Below, one piece after another: positions 32,977 to 40,865 of a stretch of DNA of 64,000 nt. The stretch comes from Litorivivens lipolytica (GTDB lineage Bacteria > Pseudomonadota > Gammaproteobacteria > Pseudomonadales > Spongiibacteraceae), in assembly GCF_014191715.1 (NCBI RefSeq), contig NZ_JACHWY010000002.1:620001-684000 (forward strand), in the 5' to 3' direction. A program made the position numbers and the translations under genes. A model generated the notes under the pieces. It was given only the letters and a program-made list of their open reading frames with translations, had not been told where the DNA came from and ran no database searches. Positions within the stretch are counted from its first letter, which is position 1. Each line of letters starts with the position of its first letter.

Positions 32977-35472
32977 ATGAAGTGGTTACGGCGATTGGCC
33001 TTTGTTTTTGTGCGGATTCTGCTGCGTCCAGTGCTGTGGGCCGTCAAACCGCAGGTCATTCCGGAAAACCTCGATGCCTTGCGTGAGCGCCTTCAGGGGC
33101 AGCCGGTCTGTTATGTTCTGCGCCAACACAGTTGGTCCGACCGCATTGTTCTGGAGCGGCTCTGTCGACAGCTGGATCTACCACTTATCACCACGCCTTC
33201 GGGAGATTTGCCCTCAATCGAGCGGGCAGCCTGCCTTTACTTGCCGGTGATTGCCGAGGTGGACGAGCAGAACTCACCGCAACAGTTGATTCAGTTAATT
33301 GCTGGAGCTGCGGAAGAGCACGATGTTGGCATTCAGTTTCTGCCGGTTTCCATTTTCTGGGGGCGTGACCCCGGCAGTGAAACCTCCATACTGAAACTGC
33401 TGGTGGGTGATGCCGAGTTTGCTGGCGGGCTGCGCAAGTTACTGATCATGTTGGTTCAGGGGCGCTCGGCGCTGGTGAATTTTGCCGACCCGGTCGACTT
33501 TGATTCCATTCTCGAGCGCCAGACCAATCACTTGCGCGCAGCAGAACTTCTGCATCGCGGCCTGTCGTTTCACTTTTTGCGGCAAAAAACCGCTACGCTG
33601 GGGCCGAGCCTGCTGTCGCGCCAGCACATGATTTATACGACGCTGCGACGACCACTGGTACAGCAAGCGCTGGACGAGGAGGTCCAAGAACAGAATATCA
33701 GTCGCGATCAAGCCTATAAGCGCGCCCGAAAAATGGCCAATGAGGTAGCGGCCAACTTTGACCCGCGCATGATCCGTTTTCTGGATATTGTACTGAGTTG
33801 GGTGTTCCGCAAAATTTTTAGTGGCGTGAAACCCTACAACGTAGATCGCCTGCGCTCGGTGGCAAACAAATACCATGTTATCTACATGCCGTCGCACCGC
33901 AGCCATCTGGATTATCTGCTGATTTCATGGACGCTCTACTATCAGGGCCTCGTGCCGCCGCACATAGCTGCCGGGGTAAACCTGAATTTCTGGCCCGTGG
34001 GCGGTTTGCTGCGTCGTGGCGGCGCTTTTTATATCCGTCGCAGTTTTGCCGGGCAGCAATTGTATTCGGCCATTTTCCGATCTTATCTGGATGTACTGTT
34101 GGGCCGCGGTTACCCGGTAGAGTTTTTTCCGGAAGGTGGTCGCAGCCGCACCGGTCGCTTGCTTCCGGCCAAGCGCGGCATGCTGAGCATGGTGGTGGAA
34201 AGCTTTCTGGCCCAGCCCAGTCGGGCCGCAGCGCTGGTGCCGGTTTATGTGGGCTATGACAAGCTGGTAGAAGGCGGCAGTTACGCCAAGGAGCTGCGCG
34301 GTGCGGGTAAAAAGAAAGAGTCCGCCGGTGAGCTGCTCAAGGCCCGTAAAATTTTCAAATCCTCTTACGGCAGCCCGCATGTTGCGTTTGGTGAACCCAT
34401 TATCTTGTCAGAGGCTTTAAACCGGCTTGAGCCTCAGTGGCGAAGCCGGTGGCAGGAGGGTGATAAAACCTGGTTGCCAGTGGCAATTGAACGTCTAGCG
34501 CGCATGAATATGGAGCGGGTGAACCAGTCCGCGGTAGTGAATCCCATCGGGTTGGTGTCTGCTATTCTTCTGGCCAGCCCGCAACGAGCGATGGCAGAAA
34601 ATGAACTGCTGGAACAGATCGAACGCTTTCTCGGTCTGATGCGAAAACTGCCCTATAGCCGTGACATCGTCTTGCCGGAACAGTCGGCTCCGGAAATCTT
34701 TGAAGCCGCCGCCCGCACCGCAGGTTTGTCGCGAATCGAACACGCGTGGGGACCGATTATCACCGTGACCGGTAACGAAGCGGTGATGCTGACCTACTAC
34801 CGCAATTCCGTCATGCATGTGCTGGCCCTGCCGTCACTGATCGCACGCTTTTTACGGCATACCGAATCCATAGAGGAAGAGTTGCTGGTGCAGCGCTGCG
34901 TGGGGCTTTATCCCTTCCTTAAGCGTGAGTTGTTTCTGCATTGGCCCGTTCGCGAAGCCGAAGAACGCGTGCGTGAACTGATTGGCGGTATGGTTGAGCT
35001 TGGCCTGTTGAAGCGTGATGGCAGTAAATTGAAGCGTCCGGAAATAGGTACGTCCGAATACAGTGCCGTGATTGGTCTTGGGCGGTTGCTGCGCGAAACC
35101 CTTGAGCGCTACACCATGTGCAGTCTGCTCCTTGTATACCAACTGAGTGAGCGTCCCACCCAGCGCCCGGCGATTGAGCAGCACATTATTTATATGGTGC
35201 AGCGACTGGCAATTCTTACCGGCCGTGAAGCGCCGGAATACTTCGATAAAACTCTGTTCCGAATCTACATTGATGCATTGGTGGATCAAGGGCTGCTCGA
35301 AGAAGAACGCGTCAACGATACGATTCTGTTGCGGGTAAATCCGCGTTTGCAGGAACTTGCGGAACAGTGGGTCTGGCTGCTGGGGCCTGCGGTACAGCAG
35401 GGTATGCAGCAATTGGTGCGCGATCCGCGCCTGTCACTGCAGGAACTGGAAAACGGTGAGAGCAAAGACTGA
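32977..35472 (+). CDS. plsB: glycerol-3-phosphate 1-O-acyltransferase PlsB
   Basis: An 831-residue PlsB, the inner-membrane enzyme that acylates sn-glycerol-3-phosphate, first step of phospholipid synthesis. The block I motif is MPSHRSHLDYLLISW, followed by RRGGAFYIRRSF and FPEGGRSRTGRLLPAKRG. The length is normal for gammaproteobacteria. AAAAGG precedes the ATG. It stands next to the phosphate-starvation lipid genes but is separated from them by the Pho boxes. A weak AGACT/AGTCT hairpin spans the stop codon. Confidence 0.96.
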   Translation: MKWLRRLAFVFVRILLRPVLWAVKPQVIPENLDALRERLQGQPVCYVLRQHSWSDRIVLERLCRQLDLPLITTPSGDLPSIERAACLYLPVIAEVDEQNSPQQLIQLIAGAAEEHDVGIQFLPVSIFWGRDPGSETSILKLLVGDAEFAGGLRKLLIMLVQGRSALVNFADPVDFDSILERQTNHLRAAELLHRGLSFHFLRQKTATLGPSLLSRQHMIYTTLRRPLVQQALDEEVQEQNISRDQAYKRARKMANEVAANFDPRMIRFLDIVLSWVFRKIFSGVKPYNVDRLRSVANKYHVIYMPSHRSHLDYLLISWTLYYQGLVPPHIAAGVNLNFWPVGGLLRRGGAFYIRRSFAGQQLYSAIFRSYLDVLLGRGYPVEFFPEGGRSRTGRLLPAKRGMLSMVVESFLAQPSRAAALVPVYVGYDKLVEGGSYAKELRGAGKKKESAGELLKARKIFKSSYGSPHVAFGEPIILSEALNRLEPQWRSRWQEGDKTWLPVAIERLARMNMERVNQSAVVNPIGLVSAILLASPQRAMAENELLEQIERFLGLMRKLPYSRDIVLPEQSAPEIFEAAARTAGLSRIEHAWGPIITVTGNEAVMLTYYRNSVMHVLALPSLIARFLRHTESIEEELLVQRCVGLYPFLKRELFLHWPVREAEERVRELIGGMVELGLLKRDGSKLKRPEIGTSEYSAVIGLGRLLRETLERYTMCSLLLVYQLSERPTQRPAIEQHIIYMVQRLAILTGREAPEYFDKTLFRIYIDALVDQGLLEEERVNDTILLRVNPRLQELAEQWVWLLGPAVQQGMQQLVRDPRLSLQELENGESKD

Positions 35473-35499
35473 TAAAGTCTGTCTTCCCTAAACCACTAG

Positions 35500-35555
35500 C
35501 TGTCATAAAACTGTTGCACAACTGACTTTTGGCTGTCACCGCGGCTGGTTAGTCT
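35500..35555 (+). promoter_or_regulatory. tandem Pho boxes with -10, promoter of plcP-olsF
   Basis: Four 7-base direct repeats begin at 35500, 35511, 35522 and 35533 (CTGTCAT, CTGTTGC, CTGACTT, CTGTCAC), exactly 11 bases apart. This is the arrangement of PhoB boxes (consensus CTGTCAT, 11-base period). A TAGTCT -10 lies at 35550-35555, 10 bases after the last repeat, where a PhoB-activated promoter needs it. There is no -35 hexamer. Confidence 0.85.
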
Positions 35556-35585
35556 GGCTCCGTGTTAGAGCATGGAGCCAAACCC

Positions 35586-36407
35586 TTGAGTCCTCCACTA
35601 CTGCAATACAAGACAGTATGGTTGTCTGATATCCACCTCGGGTTCCGAGATTGCCGGGCCGATTATCTACTGGACTTTCTCAACAGCGTCGAATGCGAAA
35701 CCCTTTATCTGGTTGGCGATGTTGTTGACCTCTGGGCGCTGAAAAAACGCTTCTTCTGGCCCGCCGCGCACTATGACGTACTGCGCGCCATTCTGAAAAA
35801 ATCCCGTCATGGCACCCGCGTGGTTTACATTCCCGGTAACCACGACGAGCCCCTGCGTGACTACGTGGGTGAAACCGTCGGTGCCGTCGAGATTAAGCAC
35901 GAGGTCATTCACCAAACCGCGGATGGTCGCAAGCTGCTCGTGTTTCACGGCGATGTGCTCGACCCCCATATCCGGCTCAACAAACTGGAACATCTGGTGG
36001 GTGACGTCGCCTACGATTTTCTGCTGTTCCTGAATCGCTGGGGTAACGTTATCCGCAGCCGCCTTGGGTTGGGTTACTGGTCTCTTGCCACCTACATCAA
36101 AAAGCGCGTCAAAAATGCGCGTCAGGTCATTGATATCTACGAACAGGCTGCGGCGGAAGAAGCGATGCGCCGGGGGCTGGATGGCGTCGTCTGCGGCCAC
36201 ATTCACCAGCCGGGCATGCGCATGATCGATGGCATTGTGTACTGCAACGATGGCGACTGGATTGAAAGCTGCAGTGCACTCACCGAAACCGACAGTGGCG
36301 AGCTTCAACTTCTGCACTGGAGTGATCGGCAGCGCGTGTTGCGCGAATTTGATTCACAGGTAGACCTTCATCAGGCGGAAGTTATTCCGCTGCGCAAGGC
36401 AGGGTAG
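35586..36407 (+). CDS. plcP: PlcP-like metallophosphoesterase (phospholipid remodelling)
   Basis: A 273-residue calcineurin-like phosphoesterase of the COG2908 group. The metal-binding set is visible: SDIHLG, VGDVVDLW, GNHDE, FHGDVLD and the late CGHIHQPG plus NDGDWIES. The sequence plan fits PlcP, a manganese-dependent phospholipase C that removes head groups from phospholipids during phosphate starvation, better than LpxH. The Pho boxes upstream and the OlsF-like gene 8 bases downstream support this. The start is probably the TTG at 35586 (GGAG 8 bases before); a GTG at 35562 falls at the predicted transcription start. Confidence 0.83.
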   Translation: MSPPLLQYKTVWLSDIHLGFRDCRADYLLDFLNSVECETLYLVGDVVDLWALKKRFFWPAAHYDVLRAILKKSRHGTRVVYIPGNHDEPLRDYVGETVGAVEIKHEVIHQTADGRKLLVFHGDVLDPHIRLNKLEHLVGDVAYDFLLFLNRWGNVIRSRLGLGYWSLATYIKKRVKNARQVIDIYEQAAAEEAMRRGLDGVVCGHIHQPGMRMIDGIVYCNDGDWIESCSALTETDSGELQLLHWSDRQRVLREFDSQVDLHQAEVIPLRKAG

Positions 36408-36415
36408 GGTGTAGG

Positions 36416-38137
36416 ATGATCTGCGTCGATTCCGTTGTTAAAGAGCGTTTTCCCGCGATTGCGGAAAAACACCCACATATTCGCAGCACGCTGGTGACCC
36501 TGTTTCGCTATCTGTTTCATGAAAGTGAATTCAAACAGTTCGAGCGCGATTACCCTCACCTTGTCGGCATCGATTTTGTCGACAAGGCTTTGGAGTATTT
36601 TGACTTTGACTACAGCATCAAAGCCTGGGAGCGAGAACGGATTCCGGTAAGCGGCAAGGTGGTGATTGTGGCCAACCATCCAATTGGTAGCTTGGATGGG
36701 CTGGCACTACTGAAAATGCTGAGCGAAATCCGCCCGGATGTAAAAGTCGTCGCCAACGAGTTGCTCTACAGTCTCAAGCCCCTGCGCCCACTTTTATTGC
36801 CGGTCGATAATATGAACGGCAATACCCCCAAGCAGAATCTGAAGAATATTGAGGGCCATCTCAACGAAGGCGGCGCGCTGATTATTTTCCCGGCAGGGGA
36901 AGTGTCTCGACTGGGACCGACCGGTGTTAAAGACAGCCGCTGGCGCACCGGATTTCTGCGCTTTGCCAGCAAGACCTCGGCGCCGATTCTGCCAGTGCAT
37001 GTGAACGCAAGAAATTCCCTGTTTTTCTATGCGCTTTCCCTATTGGCCAAGCCGATCTCAACCCTCTGGCTGATTCGCGAGATGTTTAAGCAGCATCATC
37101 GCAGCGCGCGCCTGACGATCGGACCGATTGTGGAAACCGCCAGCTATGAATCCCTGCCGCTGACACCGCGCGCTAAGGCGCAGCTGTTTAGACGGCATGT
37201 GTACAAGTTGGGTGCTCGGCAACAGCGCGGCGAGAAACATTTCATGCCGCAGATGCAATCTGTGGCCCACCCGGAAGACCGCCGCTTGCTTCGACAAGCG
37301 CTACGATCCAGCGAAAGACTGGGAACAACCTGCGATGGTATGGAGATTTTTTGCTTTCGGGCCTCAGGCGATAGTGTGATTATGCGTGAGCTCGGTCGTT
37401 TGCGGGAAATCAGTTTCCGTGCGGTGGGGGAGGGCACCGGCAATCGCCGGGATACCGATATCTACGACACCTACTACGACCACATACTGCTGTGGGACGA
37501 TAATCAACTTGAGCTGGTAGGTGCGTACCGTCTTGCGCGCTGTGCGGCACTGAACGCTGACCAAACCTTGTACACGTCTACGTTATTTAACTTTTCTGAT
37601 CAGGCCGCGCCGTATCTGCAGCAGGGCGTGGAGCTGGGTAGAAGTTTTGTTCAGCCCCAATACTGGGGCAAAGCGGCGCTGGATTATCTTTGGCAAGGCG
37701 TCGGAGCTTACCTTTCCCGCTACCCGGATGTGCGCTATCTGTTCGGTCCGGTCAGTATCAGTAACGAACTGCCCTCTGGGGCGCGTGAACTGCTGGTTGA
37801 ATTTTACCGCAAGCATTTTCCGCCGGCGTCCGACTGGGCGATTGCGAAATTGCCTTACGCGCCGGGCACAGGGAATACCTTCGAAGGCAGAGACTACTCG
37901 CAGGAATTTATCGAGTTAAAAGCGCGACTGGCTGAGATGGGGGCTAGCGTTCCGCCTTTGTATAAACAGTATTCAGAGCTGTGCGAAACCGGTGGCGTAC
38001 AGTTTGCCGCCTACAATATTGACCCGGATTTTGCGGATTGCGTGGATGGTTTGGTGCTGGTGGATATCTCCAAAATGAAGCCCGCCCGCCGTAAGCGTTA
38101 TCTGGGCGCCTCAACGATAACGACAACTGCATCGTAA
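36416..38137 (+). CDS. olsF: OlsF-like bifunctional acyltransferase (aminolipid synthesis)
   Basis: A 573-residue fusion. The first half (to about residue 290) is a lysophospholipid-acyltransferase domain with VANHPIGSLDGLAL, FPAGEVSRLG and LPVHVNARN. The second half is a GNAT-like N-acyltransferase domain with RELGRLREISFRAVGEGTG, GAYRLARC and VELGRSFVQPQYWG. This OlsA-plus-OlsB order is that of OlsF, which makes ornithine-type phosphorus-free lipids. It lies directly behind plcP under the Pho boxes. Which amino acid is acylated cannot be told from sequence. Confidence 0.82.
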   Translation: MICVDSVVKERFPAIAEKHPHIRSTLVTLFRYLFHESEFKQFERDYPHLVGIDFVDKALEYFDFDYSIKAWERERIPVSGKVVIVANHPIGSLDGLALLKMLSEIRPDVKVVANELLYSLKPLRPLLLPVDNMNGNTPKQNLKNIEGHLNEGGALIIFPAGEVSRLGPTGVKDSRWRTGFLRFASKTSAPILPVHVNARNSLFFYALSLLAKPISTLWLIREMFKQHHRSARLTIGPIVETASYESLPLTPRAKAQLFRRHVYKLGARQQRGEKHFMPQMQSVAHPEDRRLLRQALRSSERLGTTCDGMEIFCFRASGDSVIMRELGRLREISFRAVGEGTGNRRDTDIYDTYYDHILLWDDNQLELVGAYRLARCAALNADQTLYTSTLFNFSDQAAPYLQQGVELGRSFVQPQYWGKAALDYLWQGVGAYLSRYPDVRYLFGPVSISNELPSGARELLVEFYRKHFPPASDWAIAKLPYAPGTGNTFEGRDYSQEFIELKARLAEMGASVPPLYKQYSELCETGGVQFAAYNIDPDFADCVDGLVLVDISKMKPARRKRYLGASTITTTAS

Positions 38138-38239
38138 CAATGGGCAAGCCTGCCCCTGTAATACCAATAATAAAAATACGGATAATAAAAATAGACTTGT
38201 GACCGAGGTTGGCTGGCGGGATTGGGTAGGGAAGCCTGA

Positions 38240-39268
38240 TCAGGCCAGCCGGGTTTTCTTCCAGAGGTCTTTGCTGAGCGACTCGGTATTGTGCCATTCA
38301 CCGGATAGAACCCAATCTACCAGTGCTGCAGCAACGTCGGGGTAGGTCACGGGTGTGCGCACTGGGAGCGCATTTAACCAGTTCGCTATTGGTTTATGTT
38401 CCAGGCTGTGCAGGATATCGGCGTAGTTCAGTTGCGACAAAGCCATTGCGTTCGCGATCTGTTCGCCTTGCCCTGTCACCGGTTTGGCCAGCACGGCCTT
38501 GCCCAGATAGAGGCATTCGCTGATCAGTTCGAAACCGGCATTGCAGATGACGGCGCGGCTGGACTGCAGATCTTGTTTGAAACCAGCAAGGCTGGTTTTG
38601 CGGGTGTCGACATTGTCGTCCCGCCCATCGACAAGATCCGGTGAATACTGAATAAAACGGGTGTCGGGTATCTGTTTCAGCAAGCGGGTAACGCGGCTCT
38701 GATCCTCGAAGGGCAGATAGACAAGCACGCTGTTACCGACTCGACTGGAAACGGCGGGATTAATGATGGGCGGTACAATGGGCCCACCGAAGTCCGACCA
38801 GTGCAGACCGAGCCCGGTGGTCACAGGCGCAAAACAGCGCAGTATGAATCGGCTCAGAATGTCACCCTTGCTGCGCGGAACACCGGGATGGTGGAAGGCG
38901 TACTGATGACCAATACCAATTACCGGACGGTTTTGCAGTTTGCCCGCCCAGGCGGTGATCGGCTCAAAGTCGGTGAGGATAACGTCGTACCCGGACACAT
39001 CCAGTTCACGAATTTCCTGCAGAAAGCGTATCGGGTGACTTTGCGCGACGGTGCGCAGGTAGCTGATAGAGCCCTGATGGCTGACGAAGCTGAGGCCGGT
39101 GCGAGTTTGGTAGTGGCCGAAGCACTCCATATCAAAGTAGCGCTCGGGCGCACGCCCCGAGAATAGAAAGTCGACCTGAACGCCGCGCCGAGTGAAGTGG
39201 CTGGCCATCATACGGGCACGGCTGACGTGGCCGTTGCCGGTGCCTTGCACGCCGTAGAGAATCTTCAT
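38240..39268 (-). CDS. MJ1255/VC2487-type glycosyltransferase
   Basis: A 342-residue GT-B-fold glycosyltransferase. The N-terminus MKILYGVQGTGNGHVSRAR and the C-terminal donor-site region ICNAGFELISECLYLGKAVL fit the MJ1255/VC2487 group, relatives of the GT28 enzymes that include MurG and galactolipid synthases. Its start overlaps the stop of the PAP2 gene (ATGA), so the pair is one transcript. That transcript has Pho-box repeats in front. Glycosylation of diacylglycerol during phosphate starvation is a reasonable inference; the acceptor is not known. Confidence 0.82.
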   Translation of the reverse strand: MKILYGVQGTGNGHVSRARMMASHFTRRGVQVDFLFSGRAPERYFDMECFGHYQTRTGLSFVSHQGSISYLRTVAQSHPIRFLQEIRELDVSGYDVILTDFEPITAWAGKLQNRPVIGIGHQYAFHHPGVPRSKGDILSRFILRCFAPVTTGLGLHWSDFGGPIVPPIINPAVSSRVGNSVLVYLPFEDQSRVTRLLKQIPDTRFIQYSPDLVDGRDDNVDTRKTSLAGFKQDLQSSRAVICNAGFELISECLYLGKAVLAKPVTGQGEQIANAMALSQLNYADILHSLEHKPIANWLNALPVRTPVTYPDVAAALVDWVLSGEWHNTESLSKDLWKKTRLA

Positions 39269-39792
39269 ATCACAACGATACTGAAGCTCGCATAGGCCAG
39301 CGTTGCACCGAGTGTGGCGCCCGCCAGAATATCGGTTGGGAAGTGAACCCCGAGAATCACGCGCGAGGCGCCGACCATCGCTGCCCAGATCATCAAGGGC
39401 AGGGCGACCAGTCCAAAGCTCAGGTAGACCAGTGTGGCCAACATCACCGCAGCTGCGGTGTGTCCGGAGGGAAAGCTGAACTTGTCCGACGCGGTGATAA
39501 CACTGGAGAAACTGGGTATGGCTTCAGGTGGTCGGCGTCGCTGAAAACTGTTTTTCAGCACCCAATACAGTGGCAGCTCGATAGCAAAGGCCAGTAAAGT
39601 AGCCAGCAGAAGGTGCTGTCCTGCTTCCCCAGCGATCAGGGCGAGCCCGACAGGGATAAGAATTTGAAGATAACCGTCGCCGCTGCGGGAAACCTGCTTC
39701 GCGGTTTTGGCCAGCACGCTCTGGTGGCGACTGTTGACACACCAGAGGAACATGCGCGTATCGTATTGAGTAAGTGTCGTAAGTATCTGCAT
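39265..39792 (-). CDS. PAP2-family membrane phosphatase
   Basis: A 175-residue polytopic protein with the three PAP2 phosphatase motifs: KNSFQRRRPPEA, FPSGHTAAA and SRVILGVHFPTD. Such enzymes dephosphorylate lipid phosphates such as phosphatidate or undecaprenyl pyrophosphate. AGGAG precedes the ATG. As first gene of a Pho-box-led operon with a glycosyltransferase, it may supply diacylglycerol from phosphatidate, releasing phosphate as well. Confidence 0.9.
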   Translation of the reverse strand: MQILTTLTQYDTRMFLWCVNSRHQSVLAKTAKQVSRSGDGYLQILIPVGLALIAGEAGQHLLLATLLAFAIELPLYWVLKNSFQRRRPPEAIPSFSSVITASDKFSFPSGHTAAAVMLATLVYLSFGLVALPLMIWAAMVGASRVILGVHFPTDILAGATLGATLAYASFSIVVI

Positions 39793-39838
39793 AGTGTTCT
39801 CCTGACTATGCAGTCTGTGCCTGATGCGTGTACTAACT

Positions 39839-39867
39839 GTGACAGTATTGTGATTTTTTTATGACAG
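39839..39867 (-). promoter_or_regulatory. Pho-box array upstream of the PAP2-glycosyltransferase operon
   Basis: Read on the minus strand, CTGTCAT (39867-39861), AAATCAC (39856-39850) and CTGTCAC (39845-39839) follow each other with an exact 11-base period and AT-rich 4-base spacers. The outer repeats match the PhoB consensus at all or all but one position; the middle one is degenerate. The array ends 46 bases before the PAP2 start. Confidence 0.62.
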
Positions 39868-40070
39868 CGTCCGATCCGAAGCCGGCTCCGAGCCGCAGTA
39901 TTATTCAGTGCCCGCTGTGCGGATTTAAGGTGACTGAGCGCTTGCCTGCCGGCAAAGCTCCTTCGACAGCGGACTGTGTTGCCTGTGGCAAAGCGATGCA
40001 GGCGAGAGGCTGTTGTGTGTTTTGCGATTTTGGTTCAGTGCGCTGCCGGGCGGCTAGCTGTTCTCTATAA
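39861..40070 (+). CDS. small Cys-rich zinc-ribbon-like protein
   Basis: A 69-residue protein with paired cysteines: CPLC near residue 17, CVAC near 39 and ARGCCVFCDFGSVRC near 50. The last block resembles the GDCCVFCSYGSVPCPP ending of a common small proteobacterial protein of unknown function, but the terminal proline part is changed (RCRAASCSL). No ribosome site precedes the ATG, which lies inside the minus-strand Pho-box array, so translation is uncertain. Its 3' end overlaps the convergent methyltransferase gene by 17 bases. Confidence 0.6.
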   Translation: MTASDPKPAPSRSIIQCPLCGFKVTERLPAGKAPSTADCVACGKAMQARGCCVFCDFGSVRCRAASCSL

Positions 40071-40680
40071 CCAGCGCAGTGCCGGTAAAGCGACGCGGTT
40101 CTATCGTTTCTATCTGAAAGGCTTCGGCAAAGTGTTCCTCAACGCAGCGGTCAGCCAGCGCGTTAAAGGGTGGGCGTTGGGGGTCTGTCAGAATGATGCG
40201 ACTGACGCCGGCCTCAACCGCGCGGTCAATCAGGTCGGAAACGTCGTTGGCCAAGGCGTCCCAGAAACAGATATCGGCGCCAATAATCACGTCAAAGCAG
40301 GCCAGATAGTCGGCTCTCAGTTCGTCAAAGCGTGCAACCTGTTCAGTGATCTCGACGCCATTGTGCTCTGCCAGCAACTGCAGGAAGGGAAAGACCGCCG
40401 GGTCTGCGTCCATGGCGGTTACCTCGGCGCCAAAGGTTTTAGCGCAATAAATACCGCCCAGCCCCCAGCCGCAACCGATATCCAGTATTCGACACCCTTT
40501 GGGCAGCGGAGCCTGTTCCAGATAGTCCATTAACAGATAGCAAGCGCCCCAGAGTTTGTTGCCGTGGATATTGGGGGTGGCCTGCTCGCGCTTCAGTCGG
40601 CGCAGATCGGGATGGCGGCTGGTGAGTGCAATAACGCCGTAGGCTTCTCTTATCTGTGGGTTCGGAATTGGCTTGGGCAT
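40054..40680 (-). CDS. class I SAM-dependent methyltransferase
   Basis: A 208-residue methyltransferase. The SAM-binding motif I is ILDIGCGWGLGGIY, the acidic motif II end is AMDADP, and DVIIGADICFWD is motif IV. The plan resembles the METTL/nicotinamide-N-methyltransferase-like proteins that act on lysine residues of other proteins. The substrate is unknown. It is divergent from sthA. Confidence 0.83.
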   Translation of the reverse strand: MPKPIPNPQIREAYGVIALTSRHPDLRRLKREQATPNIHGNKLWGACYLLMDYLEQAPLPKGCRILDIGCGWGLGGIYCAKTFGAEVTAMDADPAVFPFLQLLAEHNGVEITEQVARFDELRADYLACFDVIIGADICFWDALANDVSDLIDRAVEAGVSRIILTDPQRPPFNALADRCVEEHFAEAFQIETIEPRRFTGTALVIENS

Positions 40681-40789
40681 TGTTTTAGCGTTCGGGCATC
40701 CTTTTAAGGCCCCGGGATTCTACACAGCGAACGACAGAAAGTCCCCGGATGAGGTAGAATCCATTTTGCTTGTTGTCAACGACGAGCAA

Positions 40790-40797
40790 GGGGGGGG
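40790..40797. repeat. eight-base G tract upstream of sthA
   Basis: A run of eight G residues lies 65 bases before the sthA start and directly before a small leader reading frame. It could serve as its ribosome site or vary in length by slippage. Confidence 0.5.
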
Positions 40798-40799
40798 AT

Positions 40800-40865
40800 A
40801 TGATGATCGAAGCCGTTTTGCTGTTTCGAAGTAGAATCTTGTCCCGGAGAAAGTACACTGTATGA
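40800..40865 (+). CDS. possible 21-residue leader peptide coupled to sthA
   Basis: ATG at 40800, preceded by the G tract, opens a frame for [20 protein letters not shown] plus one residue. It stops with a TGA overlapping the sthA start (ATGA). The overlap would couple translation of the two. There is no family evidence, so it may be chance. Confidence 0.3.
   Translation: MMIEAVLLFRSRILSRRKYTV

Noticed and set aside
35586-36407. Annotating this gene as LpxH (lipid A synthesis)
   Set aside because: The two share the fold, but the motif set, Pho boxes and coupling to an OlsF-like gene favour PlcP; an alignment would settle it.
39837-39865. A plus-strand Pho box driving the small Cys-rich gene
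   Set aside because: The same bases read on the plus strand give poorer repeats (CTGTGAC, TTGTGAT, TTATGAC) and would overlap the start codon; the minus-strand reading is better.
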